A DNA stretch of 64,000 nt from contig NZ_BEWB01000010.1 in assembly GCF_003112555.1 (NCBI RefSeq), positions 186,001 to 250,000 on the forward strand, in the 5' to 3' direction. The stretch is from Streptomyces coelicoflavus. Lineage in GTDB: Bacteria; Actinomycetota; Actinomycetes; Streptomycetales; Streptomycetaceae. The translations under genes were made by a program, and so were the position numbers. This document shows positions 34,425 to 42,401 of the stretch, one piece after another (within the stretch, counting starts at the first letter, position 1; every line of letters begins with the position of its first letter). Below the pieces are notes generated by a model. That model ran no database searches, was not told where the DNA came from, and saw nothing but the letters and a program-made list of their open reading frames with translations.

Positions 34425-35341
34425 GCAACGGAACGAGCAACGCACCCACGCGGAAGCACACCGCGCTCCCCAAGGCCCAGATCCTCATCGAGGCGCTGCC
34501 CTGGCTGACCCGGCACCACGGCAAGACCGTCGTCATCAAGTTCGGCGGCAACGCCATGATCGACGAGGACCTCAAGGCCGCCTTCGCCCAGGACGTCGTC
34601 TTCCTCCGCCACGCCGGCCTCAAGCCCGTCGTCGTGCACGGCGGCGGACCGCAGATCAGCGCCGCCCTCGACAAGCACGGCATCGTCAGCGAGTTCAAGG
34701 CCGGCCTGCGCGTCACCACCGAGGACGCCATGGACGTCGTACGGATGGTGCTCGCCGGGCAGGTGCAGCGGGAGCTGGTCGGGCTGCTCAACCAGCACGG
34801 ACCGCTCGCCGTCGGCCTCACCGGCGAGGACGCGCACACCCTCACCGCCACCAAGCACCAGCCCGAGATCGACGGCGAACTCGTCGACATCGGCCGGGTC
34901 GGCGAGATCACCGAGATCGACACCGGCGCCATCGAGGCACTGCTGGCCGACGGCCGCATCCCGGTCGTCTCGTCCATCGCCCGCTCCCAGGACGACCACC
35001 ATGTCTACAACGTCAATGCTGATACGGCGGCTGCGGCACTCGCTGCGGCGCTCGGCGCCGAGACTCTCATGGTCCTCACCGACGTCGAGGGCCTCTACGA
35101 GGACTGGCCGAACTCCGACGAGGTGATCAGCCGCCTCACCGCGTCCGAGCTGGAAAAACTGCTGCCCGACCTCTCCAGCGGCATGGTGCCGAAGATGGAG
35201 GGCTGCCTGCACGCCGTGCGCGGCGGCGTCACCACCGCCCGCGTCATCGACGGCCGGGTCCAGCACTCGATCCTGCTGGAGATCTTCACCGACGAGGGGA
35301 TCGGCACGATGGTCGTGCCGGACGAACAGGGGGAGTCGTGA
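34421..35341 (+). CDS. argB: Acetylglutamate kinase
   Basis: 306 aa. The kinase shows VVIKFGGNAM (ATP phosphate loop), VVVHGGGPQI (glutamate site), VNADTAAAALAAALGAE and VPKMEGCLHAVRGGV. An N-terminal extension before LPKAQILIEALPWL matches arginine-sensitive, hexameric ArgB types, so feedback inhibition by arginine is likely. ATG 34421 overlaps the argJ stop by 4 nt (ATGA). It performs the second step of the pathway. Confidence 0.96.
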   Translation: MSNGTSNAPTRKHTALPKAQILIEALPWLTRHHGKTVVIKFGGNAMIDEDLKAAFAQDVVFLRHAGLKPVVVHGGGPQISAALDKHGIVSEFKAGLRVTTEDAMDVVRMVLAGQVQRELVGLLNQHGPLAVGLTGEDAHTLTATKHQPEIDGELVDIGRVGEITEIDTGAIEALLADGRIPVVSSIARSQDDHHVYNVNADTAAAALAAALGAETLMVLTDVEGLYEDWPNSDEVISRLTASELEKLLPDLSSGMVPKMEGCLHAVRGGVTTARVIDGRVQHSILLEIFTDEGIGTMVVPDEQGES

Positions 35342-36576
35342 GCAACACCGGGGCCGCCGCGGGAGCGGCGGGCAACGCCGAGCTGACCGAGCGGTGGCAG
35401 GGCACCCTCATGAACAACTACGGCACGCCGCGCCTGCCCCTGGTGCGCGGCGAGGGCGCCCGGCTCTGGGACGCCGACGGCAAGGAGTACCTGGACTTCG
35501 TCGGCGGCATCGCGGTCAACGCGCTCGGGCACGCCCACCCGGCGGTCGTCGAAGCGGTGAGCCGGCAGATCGCCTCCCTCGGCCACGTCTCCAACCTCTT
35601 CATCGCCGAACCGCCCGTCGCCCTCGCCGAACGGCTGCTCCAGCACTTCGGCCGCGACGGCAAGGTCTACTTCTGCAACTCCGGCGCCGAGGCCAACGAG
35701 GGCGCCTTCAAGATCGGCCGGCTGACCGGACGGCCGCACATGGTCGCCACCGAGGGCGGTTTCCACGGCCGCACCATGGGCGCCCTGGCCCTGACCGGCC
35801 AGCCCGGCAAGCAGGAACCGTTCCTGCCGCTGCCCGGCGACGTCACGCACGTGCCGTACGGCGACCCGCAGGCGCTGGCCGCGGCGGTCACCGAGGAGAC
35901 GGCGCTGGTGATCATCGAGCCGATCCAGGGCGAGAACGGCGTCGTTGTCCCGCCCCCCGGCTACCTGAAGGCGGCCCGCGCCATCACCGCCGCCACCGGT
36001 GCGCTGCTCGTCCTGGACGAGGTGCAGACCGGCGTCGGCCGGACCGGGCACTGGTTCGAGTACCAGGCCCACGAGGGCGTCCTGCCGGACGTCGTCACCC
36101 TCGCCAAGGGCCTCGGCGGCGGACTGCCGCTGGGCGCGACGGTTGCCTTCGGCCGCGCCGCCGACCTCCTCCGGCCCGGCCACCACGGCACCACCTTCGG
36201 CGGCAACCCGGTCGCCTGCGCCGCCGGACTCGCCGTCCTCGACACCATCGCCGACGAGGGACTGCTGGACAACGTCAAGCGGCAGAGCGAGAAGCTCCGG
36301 GACGGGGTCGAGGGCCTGGGCCACCCGCTGGTCGCCCACGTCCGGGGCGCCGGACTCCTCCTGGGTATCGTGCTCACCGAGCCGCTCGCCGCCCAGGTGC
36401 AGCAGGCGGCTCAGGACGCCGGAATCCTGGTGAACGCGCCCGCGCCCGATGTCGTACGGCTGATGCCCGCGCTGAACCTCGGCGACGACGTGGTGGAGGC
36501 GTTCCTCGGGGCGCTGCCCGGCATCCTTGACCAGGCCGCCGAGACGGCCCACGGGGACGGACGATCCGGAGAATGA
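35338..36576 (+). CDS. argD: Acetylornithine aminotransferase
   Basis: 412 aa, class III aminotransferase. FCNSGAEANEGAFKIGR, FHGRTMGALALTG and VLDEVQTGVGRTG surround the cofactor, and Lys257 in LAKGLGGGLPLG binds PLP. GTG 35338 overlaps the argB stop codon by 4 nt. It converts N-acetylglutamate semialdehyde to N-acetylornithine, the fourth step. Seven bases separate it from argR. Confidence 0.96.
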   Translation: MSNTGAAAGAAGNAELTERWQGTLMNNYGTPRLPLVRGEGARLWDADGKEYLDFVGGIAVNALGHAHPAVVEAVSRQIASLGHVSNLFIAEPPVALAERLLQHFGRDGKVYFCNSGAEANEGAFKIGRLTGRPHMVATEGGFHGRTMGALALTGQPGKQEPFLPLPGDVTHVPYGDPQALAAAVTEETALVIIEPIQGENGVVVPPPGYLKAARAITAATGALLVLDEVQTGVGRTGHWFEYQAHEGVLPDVVTLAKGLGGGLPLGATVAFGRAADLLRPGHHGTTFGGNPVACAAGLAVLDTIADEGLLDNVKRQSEKLRDGVEGLGHPLVAHVRGAGLLLGIVLTEPLAAQVQQAAQDAGILVNAPAPDVVRLMPALNLGDDVVEAFLGALPGILDQAAETAHGDGRSGE

Positions 36577-36583
36577 GACGACG

Positions 36584-37123
36584 ATGAGCCACGCGCAGGA
36601 GCACGAGCAGACGGCAGGGCCCGCCCTGCCGCAGACCCGCACCGCACGCCACCGCCGGATCGTGGACATCCTCAACCGGCAGGCGGTCCGCTCGCAGAGC
36701 CAGCTGGCGAAGCTGCTCGCCGACGACGGGCTCACCGTCACCCAGGCGACGCTCTCCCGGGACCTGGACGAGCTGAACGCGGTCAAGATCCGCAACACCG
36801 ACGGCGACCTCATCTACGCGGTGCCCAGCGAGGGCGGTTTCCGCACCCCGCGGGCGCCGCTCGGGGAGTCGGCCAAGGAGGAGCGGATGCGGCGGCTCTC
36901 CGCGGAGCTGCTGATCTCCGCGGAGGCGTCGGCGAACCTCGTGGTCCTGCGGACCCCTCCGGGGGCGGCGCAGTTCCTTGCCTCGGCGATCGACCAGGCG
37001 GAGCTGCACGACATCCTGGGGACGATCGCGGGCGACGACACGCTGATGCTGATCAGCCGGGAGCCCGCGGGCGGGCAGGCCCTGGCGGATCATCTGCTGC
37101 GGTTGGCCCAGAACGGGGGCTGA
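36584..37123 (+). CDS. argR: Arginine repressor
   Basis: 179 aa. The N-terminal winged HTH (RHRRIVDILNRQAVRSQSQ, then TVTQATLSRDLDELNAVK) is followed by the oligomerisation and arginine-binding C-domain with IDQAELHDILGTIAGDDTLM. It is the fifth gene of the arginine operon, so it should repress its own synthesis through the palindrome at 32192 and also argH at 42336. The start at 36584 has a GGAG 12 nt upstream. Confidence 0.96.
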   Translation: MSHAQEHEQTAGPALPQTRTARHRRIVDILNRQAVRSQSQLAKLLADDGLTVTQATLSRDLDELNAVKIRNTDGDLIYAVPSEGGFRTPRAPLGESAKEERMRRLSAELLISAEASANLVVLRTPPGAAQFLASAIDQAELHDILGTIAGDDTLMLISREPAGGQALADHLLRLAQNGG

Positions 37124-37137
37124 GCGGGGGCGCGGCG

Positions 37138-37830
37138 CTACCCCTCCGTGAGCGCCGCGGCCAGTTCGTCCAGACCGTCCACGGCCCAGTCGAAGGCGTC
37201 CGTGGGCCTCGGCGGGTCGCCGACCGGGCGTGCGACGTAGGCGGTGCGCATCCCCACGGCCCGGGCGCCGCGGAGGTCCCAGGCGTGGGCGGCGACCATC
37301 AGCACCCGCTCGGGCGGGCAGCCGGCCGCGGTGAGGGCGAGCCGGTAGACCTCCGGCGCGGGCTTGTACGCGCGGGCGTCCTCGGCTGACAGGGCCTGGT
37401 GCCAGCGCAGCCCGGCGTGTGCGTTGAGGCGGAAGAGAGTCGCGCGGGAGGCGTTGGACAGGCCCACGACCGGGAAGCGCTCGGCCAGCCGCGCGAGTCC
37501 GGAGACGGAGTCGTCCCACGGCTCCAGGCGCCGCCCCGCGGTGGCCAGCCGCGCGACGGCGTCCGCGTCGGTGAGCCCCGCGTGCCCGGCGACCCGCTCC
37601 GCCGCCTCGCGGTCCATGACCCCGGAGTCGGCGTACGGCCGTTCCCCGGCGTTGACGCGCCGTGTCTCCTGCTCGACGTGCTCCTGCCACACCGTGAGCC
37701 ACCGGTCGACGGACGCCCCGGCGGCGCCGGGCACCGCCTCGCGCAACGCGGCCCGCAGTCCCCCCGGTTCGTTGACCATGGTGCCGAGCACGTCGCACAC
37801 GACGACCTCGATACCGCGCACTTCCGCCAT
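37138..37830 (-). CDS. HAD-superfamily hydrolase, 2-haloacid dehalogenase type
   Basis: 230 aa. The nucleophile Asp is in VVVCDVLGTMV (DxxGT), with conserved Ser in VVGLSNAS and Lys/Asp in AYKPAPEVYRLAL; VAAHAWDLRGARAVGM is the type-II dehalogenase C-terminal motif. ATG 37830 has GGAGGAGCG upstream. It is convergent with argR. True substrates of this subgroup are usually not haloacids, so only a HAD hydrolase is claimed. Confidence 0.85.
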   Translation of the reverse strand: MAEVRGIEVVVCDVLGTMVNEPGGLRAALREAVPGAAGASVDRWLTVWQEHVEQETRRVNAGERPYADSGVMDREAAERVAGHAGLTDADAVARLATAGRRLEPWDDSVSGLARLAERFPVVGLSNASRATLFRLNAHAGLRWHQALSAEDARAYKPAPEVYRLALTAAGCPPERVLMVAAHAWDLRGARAVGMRTAYVARPVGDPPRPTDAFDWAVDGLDELAAALTEG

Positions 37831-37890
37831 CCCGCGCTCCTCCCACGTACGGACGTCTGCCCGGCGGCGCCGGTCACCCGTCGGCCGGGG

Positions 37891-38694
37891 TCAGCCCAGC
37901 CACGCCGCCAAGCCTCCAGTACACCGCACCTCGTCCCCCGCCGTGATCAGCAGCCCCTCGACGCCGGGCAGCGACTCCAGCCACCGCAGCCCCTCCCGCG
38001 CCCCCATCGCGAACGCCGCCGTCGCCCAGCAGTCCGCCCACGTGAGTCCGGGCGCCACCACCGTCACGGACAACAGGTCGGTCACCGCCGAGAGTCCGGT
38101 GCGCGGGTCGACGACGTGCGCGCCCCGTTCCGCGGAGCCGGACGTCGCCACGGCCAGTTCCGCCGCCCCCGCCGCCGAGACGACCGCCGCGAGCCCGCCC
38201 GGCCGCAGGGGGTCGGAGACACCGACCCGCCAGGGCCGCTCCGTTCCCGGCGTTCCGAGCACCTGCACGTCCCCGCCCCCGTTGACGCTGACCCCGCCGG
38301 CACCGGCCGCCGCCGTGATCCGCCGGGCGGCGCGCTCGACGGCCCAGCCCTTGACGATCCCCGTCGGGTCGAGCCGGCCCCGGTACCGCGTGCTGAACCA
38401 GCCCTCGCTCACCCGCTCCGCCTCGGCCGCCAGCTCCAGCACCTCGGCGACCTCCGGCGCGCACGCGTCGAGGGCCAGCTCCCCGCGTGCCAGGCGGGAG
38501 ACCTCGCTGCCGTCCCGGTAGGTGCTGAACACCTCGTCGGCCCGGTGCAGTTCCGCGACCGCCGCGTCCAGCGCCGCCCGTACGGCCGCGGGTTCCCCGC
38601 CGCGGACGTCGAAGGAGAAGACGGTCCCCATCGCCTCCTCCACGTGACGCACCGCGGCGGGAGCCTCGGCGGACCCGGCCCCGGTGTCAGCCAC
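37891..38694 (-). CDS. apbE: FAD:protein FMN transferase ApbE
   Basis: 267 aa. MGTVFSFDVRG (about residues 22-32), FSTYRDGSEVSRLARGE, DPTGIVKGWAVERAA, VNGGGDVQVLG and the DPRTGLS motif mark ApbE. It transfers FMN from FAD to the threonine of an SGAT-type motif. GTG 38694 overlaps the end of the FMN-binding-protein gene by 8 nt, so the transferase is produced with its substrate. No signal peptide is visible, so whether the modification happens inside or outside is not clear; many ApbE proteins act at the outer membrane face. This completes a three-gene flavin electron-transfer unit. Confidence 0.93.
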   Translation of the reverse strand: MADTGAGSAEAPAAVRHVEEAMGTVFSFDVRGGEPAAVRAALDAAVAELHRADEVFSTYRDGSEVSRLARGELALDACAPEVAEVLELAAEAERVSEGWFSTRYRGRLDPTGIVKGWAVERAARRITAAAGAGGVSVNGGGDVQVLGTPGTERPWRVGVSDPLRPGGLAAVVSAAGAAELAVATSGSAERGAHVVDPRTGLSAVTDLLSVTVVAPGLTWADCWATAAFAMGAREGLRWLESLPGVEGLLITAGDEVRCTGGLAAWLG

Positions 38695-39475
38695 CGGCCC
38701 GGTCCAGCGCCGACTGGAGGGACTGCGTGTACCCGGCGCTGGTGTAGGTGGCGCCGGAGACCGCGTCGATGTCGGCGTTCCCGGCCGCGACGGCCGCCCG
38801 GTTGAGCTTGGGCACGGCGTCCGCGGTGACCTGGTCGCTGCGGCCGCCCCTGGGCGCCTGGAGGGCCTCGGCGTCCGTGATCCTCCCGCCGCTGACGGTG
38901 ACCCTGACCTGCACGGTTCCGTACTGGGTCTGCGCGGCGTCACCGGTGAGCACCTGCGTGCCCTGCCCGGCGCCGCCCCCGCCCGCGCCGTCCCCGGAGC
39001 CACTCGGCTCCCGCCCGGCGGATCCGGCGGCAGCGGCCGCCTTGTCGAGGGCCGACTGGAGGGACTGCGTGTACCCGGCGCTGGTGTAGGTGGCGCCGGA
39101 GACCGCGTCGATGTCGGCGTTCCCGGCCGCGACGGCCGCCCGGTTGAGCTTGGGCACCGCGTCCGCGGTGACCTGGTCGCTCTGCCCGCCCTTGGGGGCC
39201 TGCACGGCCTCGGCCCCGGTGATCTTCCCGCCGCTGACGGTGACCCTGACCTGTACGGGACCGTACTGCGTACGGGCCGCGTCACCCGTGACCGTGCCGG
39301 CCCCGGCGCCCCGGCCGCCCTGCGGCGACTGTGCGGCCACGGGCGGTGCCGCGCCGCCCGCCGCCGAGGCGGAGCCCGGGTCGGACGCCGGTTTCAGCGA
39401 CAGCAGCAGCACGATCCCGGACACGGTGGCGGCCCCGGCGAGCACGGCACGCCGAACGGGGTGGCTCTTCCTCAT
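38687..39475 (-). CDS. Signal-anchored protein with two FMN-binding (flavinylation) domains
   Basis: 262 aa. An N-terminal signal or anchor helix (about 8-27, AVLAGAATVSGIVLLLSL) and a Gly/Ala/Pro linker precede two FMN_bind domains (about 60-145 and 175-260). Each has VSGATYTSAGYTQSL; Thr129 and Thr243 are the expected covalent FMN sites. The two domains are offset by exactly 114 residues and are nearly identical. Made next to ApbE and a ferric-reductase-like flavocytochrome, it should carry electrons on the outer side of the membrane. No terminal acceptor is visible. Confidence 0.9.
   Translation of the reverse strand: MRKSHPVRRAVLAGAATVSGIVLLLSLKPASDPGSASAAGGAAPPVAAQSPQGGRGAGAGTVTGDAARTQYGPVQVRVTVSGGKITGAEAVQAPKGGQSDQVTADAVPKLNRAAVAAGNADIDAVSGATYTSAGYTQSLQSALDKAAAAAGSAGREPSGSGDGAGGGGAGQGTQVLTGDAAQTQYGTVQVRVTVSGGRITDAEALQAPRGGRSDQVTADAVPKLNRAAVAAGNADIDAVSGATYTSAGYTQSLQSALDRAGG
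38709..39292 (-). repeat. 342-bp-offset intragenic duplication of the FMN-binding domain
   Basis: 38709-38839 and 39051-39181 are identical over 131 bp except for one base; similarity continues, weaker, to about 38950 and 39292. The period of 342 bp (114 codons) keeps frame. The near-identity implies recent duplication or ongoing gene conversion. Confidence 0.9.
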
Positions 39476-39501
39476 CTGCCTGGACTCCCGATGTCCGTCG
39501 C

Positions 39502-40884
39502 TCACATCGCGAACGACTCGTGGTGGATACGGCGAGCGGGGACCCCCGCGCCGCGCAGTGCCTCGTACACCGACTGGGCGAAGCCGGGCGGCCCGCACAG
39601 GAAGACGTCGTGGCGCTCGACGTCCGGGATCTTCCGGGCCAGGGTCTCGGCCGAGATGTCCGGGCGCTCCCCGTCCGGGCTGTTGACCGCGTACATCAGC
39701 CGGGCCCCGCGCTCGTCGGCGATGCCGGCCAGCTCGTCCCAGAGCGCCAGGTCCTGGGTGCTGTTGGCCCGGTAGAGCAGCGTGATGTCGCCGGACGCGC
39801 CGGGCAGCGTCTCGAACAGCGCCCGCATCGGTGTGATCCCCACCCCGCCCGCCACCAGCAGCACCTTGCCGCGGCTGCGGCGCTGCGCGGTCAGGGCGCC
39901 GTACGGGCCCTCCGCCCACACCCGCGTGCCCGGCGTCAGCTCGCGCAGCCGGGCGCTGTGGTCGCCGATCGCCTTCACGGTGATCCGCAGCAGGTCCGGA
40001 CGGGGCGCCGCCGACAGCGAGTACGGGTGCGAGCTGAAGCGCATGCCGGGTGCCAGGAACCGCCAGCGGAAGAACTGGCCCGCCTCCGCGCCCATCCGGT
40101 GCAGCCGGCGCCCGCCGATCAGCACCGACACGATGCCGGGCGTCTCCTCGATCACCGCCTCCACCCGCATCCGGTGCCGCAGGTTGAGGCGCAGGGGGGT
40201 CAGCACCCGGTACCAGAGCACCAGAGCGGTCACCGAGCCGTACAGGGCGTACCAGACGGTCTTGGCGAGCGGCTCGACGGCGAACTCGTTGCCGGTGGTC
40301 AACTGGTGCCAGAAGGTCAGGAACACCGCCGCGTAGGTGAGCAGGTGCACGTGGTACCAGGCGTCGTACGGGATGCGGCGGCGGACGGGGCCGACGGACA
40401 GGAGCCCGATGACGACCAGCAGGCCGGTGCCGACGGCCGCCTTGCCCATGTCGGGCAGCTGGTTCACGGAGTCGACCGTCTGGGCGACGACGTCACCGAG
40501 GCCCTTGCCGGCCTGCGCCGCGTAGCCCCACATGATCAGGAAGACGTGGGCCAGGACCAGGCAGAGGGTGTAGCGGCCGGTCATGGCGTGCCAGCGGGCG
40601 ACCCGGTCGGACCCGACGCGCCGTTCCAGTGCCGGGACCCGGGCCATCTGGAGCACCACCAGCGCCATCAGGTACCCGGCCAGCAGACCGGTGATCCGGC
40701 CCGCGCCGAGGATCCTGCCGGTGTCGTCGGAGATGGCGGGCGTGTTGCGCCACCACAGCCACAACACGCCCGCCGCGCCCGCCCACACGGCGAGCAGCAG
40801 GGGTACGGCGGGGGAGCGGCGCGGACGGATGCGCCGCATGGTCTGACGGCGGGCGGCACGGCCGCCGGCGAGCGTGGTGGTCAC
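39502..40884 (-). CDS. Ferric-reductase-like transmembrane flavocytochrome (NAD(P)H oxidoreductase)
   Basis: 460 aa. About six transmembrane helices (residues 25-235) carry candidate heme ligands in RWHAMTGRYTLCLVLAHVF and AWYHVHLLTYAAVFLTFWHQ, the pattern of ferric reductase domains. The C-terminal ferredoxin-NADP-reductase half has an FAD site (RFSSHPYSLSAAP), NAD(P) site (VAGGVGITPMRALFE) and VFLCGPPGFAQSV. GTG 40884 is preceded by GGAGGA. It should pass electrons from cytosolic NAD(P)H across the membrane to the doubly flavinylated protein encoded just downstream. Iron-reductase activity is not demonstrated. Confidence 0.9.
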   Translation of the reverse strand: MTTTLAGGRAARRQTMRRIRPRRSPAVPLLLAVWAGAAGVLWLWWRNTPAISDDTGRILGAGRITGLLAGYLMALVVLQMARVPALERRVGSDRVARWHAMTGRYTLCLVLAHVFLIMWGYAAQAGKGLGDVVAQTVDSVNQLPDMGKAAVGTGLLVVIGLLSVGPVRRRIPYDAWYHVHLLTYAAVFLTFWHQLTTGNEFAVEPLAKTVWYALYGSVTALVLWYRVLTPLRLNLRHRMRVEAVIEETPGIVSVLIGGRRLHRMGAEAGQFFRWRFLAPGMRFSSHPYSLSAAPRPDLLRITVKAIGDHSARLRELTPGTRVWAEGPYGALTAQRRSRGKVLLVAGGVGITPMRALFETLPGASGDITLLYRANSTQDLALWDELAGIADERGARLMYAVNSPDGERPDISAETLARKIPDVERHDVFLCGPPGFAQSVYEALRGAGVPARRIHHESFAM

Positions 40885-40972
40885 GGTTCCTCCGTGGGGA
40901 CTTGACCCTTGGCCCACAGATACGCGCCGTGCCGGGCGAGCGTTCAGCCCGCGCCGGCGATGCCGTCCGCGT

Positions 40973-41692
40973 TCAGTACCCGGTGACCGCCGTGGCTCCG
41001 CCCGCCGTGCCGATCGCGATGTGCGGCCGTTCCCCCGGCTCGGCCCAGCGCAGGATCCGCCGCATCGCCTCCTTCGGCACCGACACGCACCCGGCCGTCG
41101 CCCCGCGCCCGTCGACGTGCAGGAAGATGCCCGCGCCGCGGCCGCGCACCGGGCGGTCGTAGTTGAAGCCCACGACCAGGGCGTGCGCGTACTGCGTCGC
41201 GTAGGTGACCAGGTGCTCGGCCTCGGCGGCCCGGCAGTCGGCGGGGCGCGGTTCGGTCCAGCGGTTGTAGGAGCGGGAGGCGTTGTCCTGGCACCACCAG
41301 GAGTCCGCGTGGACCGGACGGTAGCGGTACGCCGTCCCGCGCGGCGCCGCCTCGATGCCGAAGGCGTACGGCAGGTCGTACAGGCCGGTCGGGGTGGTGT
41401 TCGTGCCCTGGACGCGCGTCGCCCCGTCGGTGAGTCCGCCGGACCCGAAGCGGGCGGGTGCGGAACCGGCCGCCACCCAGCCTCCGTCGCGCCCGTCCCC
41501 GCGGTCCCACCAGGTCACCGTGCCCGTGGTCGAGCCGGTGTCCGGCGCGACGGCGGTGATCAGCTGGGTGCCGCCGCCGGTGTCCGCCATCCGGGCGGGC
41601 AGCGGCCGGGGAGGGGACCCGCCGGCGGGGGCGGCGCCGAGCGTGAGGAGGGAGGCGGAGACGAGGACGGCGACGAGGACACCGGGGCGCAT
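40973..41692 (-). CDS. Secreted L,D-transpeptidase-fold (YkuD-like) protein
   Basis: 239 aa. An N-terminal Sec signal peptide (about 1-25) leads to a mature domain ending in the YkuD active-site region: HVDGRGATAGCVSVPKEAM holds the catalytic Cys with its preceding His. Trp/Tyr-rich SWWCQDNASRSYNRW is unusual and may hold a structural disulfide. It may form 3-3 peptidoglycan crosslinks or be a non-crosslinking YkuD relative. No lysin-motif or peptidoglycan-binding repeat was found. Confidence 0.85.
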   Translation of the reverse strand: MRPGVLVAVLVSASLLTLGAAPAGGSPPRPLPARMADTGGGTQLITAVAPDTGSTTGTVTWWDRGDGRDGGWVAAGSAPARFGSGGLTDGATRVQGTNTTPTGLYDLPYAFGIEAAPRGTAYRYRPVHADSWWCQDNASRSYNRWTEPRPADCRAAEAEHLVTYATQYAHALVVGFNYDRPVRGRGAGIFLHVDGRGATAGCVSVPKEAMRRILRWAEPGERPHIAIGTAGGATAVTGY

Positions 41693-41695
41693 GGC

Positions 41696-42283
41696 TCAGA
41701 CGGTAGAGGGGGGCAGCGGGAGCGGCAGCCCGGGGAGGCCGTCGATGCTGGAGGCGATGTACTCCTTCTTGGTGAAGTACGCGTCGAGCGAGGCGTCGTC
41801 CTCCCGCGCGAACCGCTTGCCGTGCAGGTCCCGGTCGCTCTCGTACGCCATGAAGGGGACGGCGTAGCCGCAGGTGTCGCGGATGAGCTCGGCGCTCACG
41901 ACGATGACCGCGCGCAGTCCGTGCGTGGTGGGGTCGATGTCCGGGAAGTGGGTGAGCAGTTCCGGGAAGCGGCGGTCGTCGCGGAAGACCGGCTCGCCGC
42001 GGCCGTGCACCCGCACGATGTTCGGCGGGCCCTGGAAGGCGCACCACATCAGGGTGATCCGACCGTTCTCCCGCAGGTGGGCGATGGTCTCCGCGTTGGA
42101 GCCCGCGAAGTCGAGGTAGGCCACGGTAAGTTCGTCGAGCACCGCGAAGCAGCCCGTGAGGCCCTTGGGGGACAGGTTGACCGTGCCGTCGCCGGCCAGG
42201 GGAGCGGTGGCGGTGAAGAAGAGGGGCTGCGCCTCGATGAAGGCGCGGAGTCTGCCGTCTATGCGCTCATAAGTCTTTCCCAT
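41696..42283 (-). CDS. Pyridoxamine 5'-phosphate oxidase-fold flavoprotein
   Basis: 195 aa, split-barrel PNPOx-like protein: FFTATAPLAGDGTVNLSPKG, AYLDFAGSNAETIAHLREN and RITLMWCAFQGPPNIVRVHG. Stand-alone proteins of this type usually bind FMN or F420 and lack the PdxH C-terminal signature, so vitamin B6 synthesis is unlikely. ATG 42283 is 8 nt after CATAAT (minus strand, 42297-42292) with no ribosome site, thus probably leaderless. It is divergent from argH. Confidence 0.82.
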   Translation of the reverse strand: MGKTYERIDGRLRAFIEAQPLFFTATAPLAGDGTVNLSPKGLTGCFAVLDELTVAYLDFAGSNAETIAHLRENGRITLMWCAFQGPPNIVRVHGRGEPVFRDDRRFPELLTHFPDIDPTTHGLRAVIVVSAELIRDTCGYAVPFMAYESDRDLHGKRFAREDDASLDAYFTKKEYIASSIDGLPGLPLPLPPSTV

Positions 42284-42335
42284 GTCTAACGATTATGAGG
42301 GCTCGGGACGCGATGGGCGCCGCCGGCCCGCCAGA

Positions 42336-42371
42336 TTGACGAATCATGCAGAGTTCTGCATACTCATGCAT
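42336..42371 (+). promoter_or_regulatory. argH promoter with ArgR operator
   Basis: TTGACG (42336-42341), a 17-nt spacer and CATACT (42359-42364) form the promoter. ATGCAGAGTTCTGCAT (42346-42361) is a palindrome lying in the spacer, and CATGCATG follows immediately after, so two ArgR half-site pairs may be present. Confidence 0.75.
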
Positions 42372-42401
42372 GACAGTGATCGTACGGTGAGGAGCGACCC
42401 A

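Noticed and set aside
37891..39285. ApbE starting at 39285 (464 aa)
   Set aside because: The upstream part is a Pro/Arg/Ser-rich shadow of the duplicated FMN-binding domains; family homology begins at about 38694.
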